Shown in pieces: positions 6,331-6,521 of a stretch of 6,521 bases of DNA; the stretch's first letter is position 1; every line of letters begins with the position of its first letter. A program made the translations under genes and the position numbers. The notes under the pieces are model-generated. The model saw only the letters and a list, made by a program, of their open reading frames with translations, did not search any database and was not told the origin of the DNA. Source of the stretch: Deltaproteobacteria bacterium (lineage in GTDB: Bacteria > JAMCPX01); contig JAMDCL010000021.1 in NCBI GenBank assembly GCA_023489065.1, positions 1 through 6,521 of the forward strand. The letters are read 5' to 3'.

Positions 6331-6521
6331 ACATCTCTATTATTTCGATATTCTCATCCGGGGATTTTTTCTTTTTAAAGACAATATTTCTCAAAAATAA
6401 AGCTGGCACGATACCAAGCAATACCATAATTGCCGTAAGGAAGAAGGCATCGTCGAATGCATTTAACGTTGCCCATTGATGCAGGTACGCCATGAAGCTT
6501 CCCTGGCCCGCTAACCGCGCT
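6329..6521 (-). CDS. DHA2/EmrB-type major facilitator drug exporter, C-terminal fragment
   Basis: Only the last 63 codons are inside the window; the gene runs off the right edge and the reading frame begins at base 6520. The fragment reads GSFMAYLHQWATLNAFDDAFFLTAIMV in two overlapping parts (about residues 7-20 and 17-32), then a hydrophobic helix (about 26-43) ending in Arg44, then a lysine-rich, charged cytoplasmic tail ending DENIEIIEM. A Gln/Ala/Phe-Asp stretch before the last transmembrane helix and a short basic tail are typical of 14-helix DHA2 exporters of the EmrB/QacA group, which use proton entry to expel hydrophobic compounds, often with an EmrA-type adaptor and TolC. The subfamily call rests on 63 residues. 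The part encoding the motifs that would prove it is not visible. Confidence 0.72.
   Translation of the reverse strand, partial: ARLAGQGSFMAYLHQWATLNAFDDAFFLTAIMVLLGIVPALFLRNIVFKKKKSPDENIEIIEM

Noticed and set aside
6255..6479. A 74-codon + strand open frame near the right edge
   Set aside because: It overlaps the exporter C-terminus, the terminator and the upstream region of the LolA-like gene in the opposite sense. It has no ribosome binding site, and its product is low-complexity antisense translation.

Overview
The window comes from a Gram-negative bacterium: it carries an exported Ntn-hydrolase with a lipoprotein-type signal, a periplasmic LolA-like protein and the C-terminus of an EmrB-type exporter. 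The style of the genes (lipoprotein penicillin acylase, LolA-like 'outer membrane lipoprotein-sorting' protein, mid-GC content) would fit a Desulfobacterota/deltaproteobacterial-like or Nitrospirota-like genome. That placement is an inference from gene style, not from a marker phylogeny.

Layout. On the + strand, 97-3063 is a 988-residue penicillin acylase family precursor. Its beta-chain start aligns position for position with E. coli penicillin G acylase over the first 76 residues. A 280-base gap (3064-3343) follows. It holds nested inverted repeats at 3072-3230 that could be a structured RNA, then promoter-like and operator-like sequence. On the + strand, 3344-5338 is a complete uvrB with every expected motif.

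The short gap 5339-5462 lies between convergent genes and is dominated by mutually exclusive inverted repeats (5360-5466). They probably act as a two-way terminator or are the remains of a small repeat element. On the - strand, 5463-6197 is a LolA-like periplasmic protein with its own near-consensus sigma70-type promoter (TTGACA-N17-TATTTT) and a strong GGAGGT ribosome binding site. The window ends in the last 63 codons of a DHA2/EmrB-type major facilitator exporter on the - strand (6329-6521), which has a terminator hairpin at its stop codon.

How the parts relate. uvrB is a stand-alone housekeeping DNA-repair gene, and nothing ties it functionally to its neighbours. The acylase, the LolA-like protein and the exporter are all envelope proteins. 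However, the acylase is on the other strand and distant, and the exporter and the LolA-like gene are separated by a terminator and a promoter, so a shared pathway is only a possibility. I found no CRISPR array, tRNA, rRNA, insertion sequence or phage gene. I do not see a convincing new biological system here. The most noteworthy unexplained signals are the two structured intergenic regions and the palindrome ahead of uvrB.
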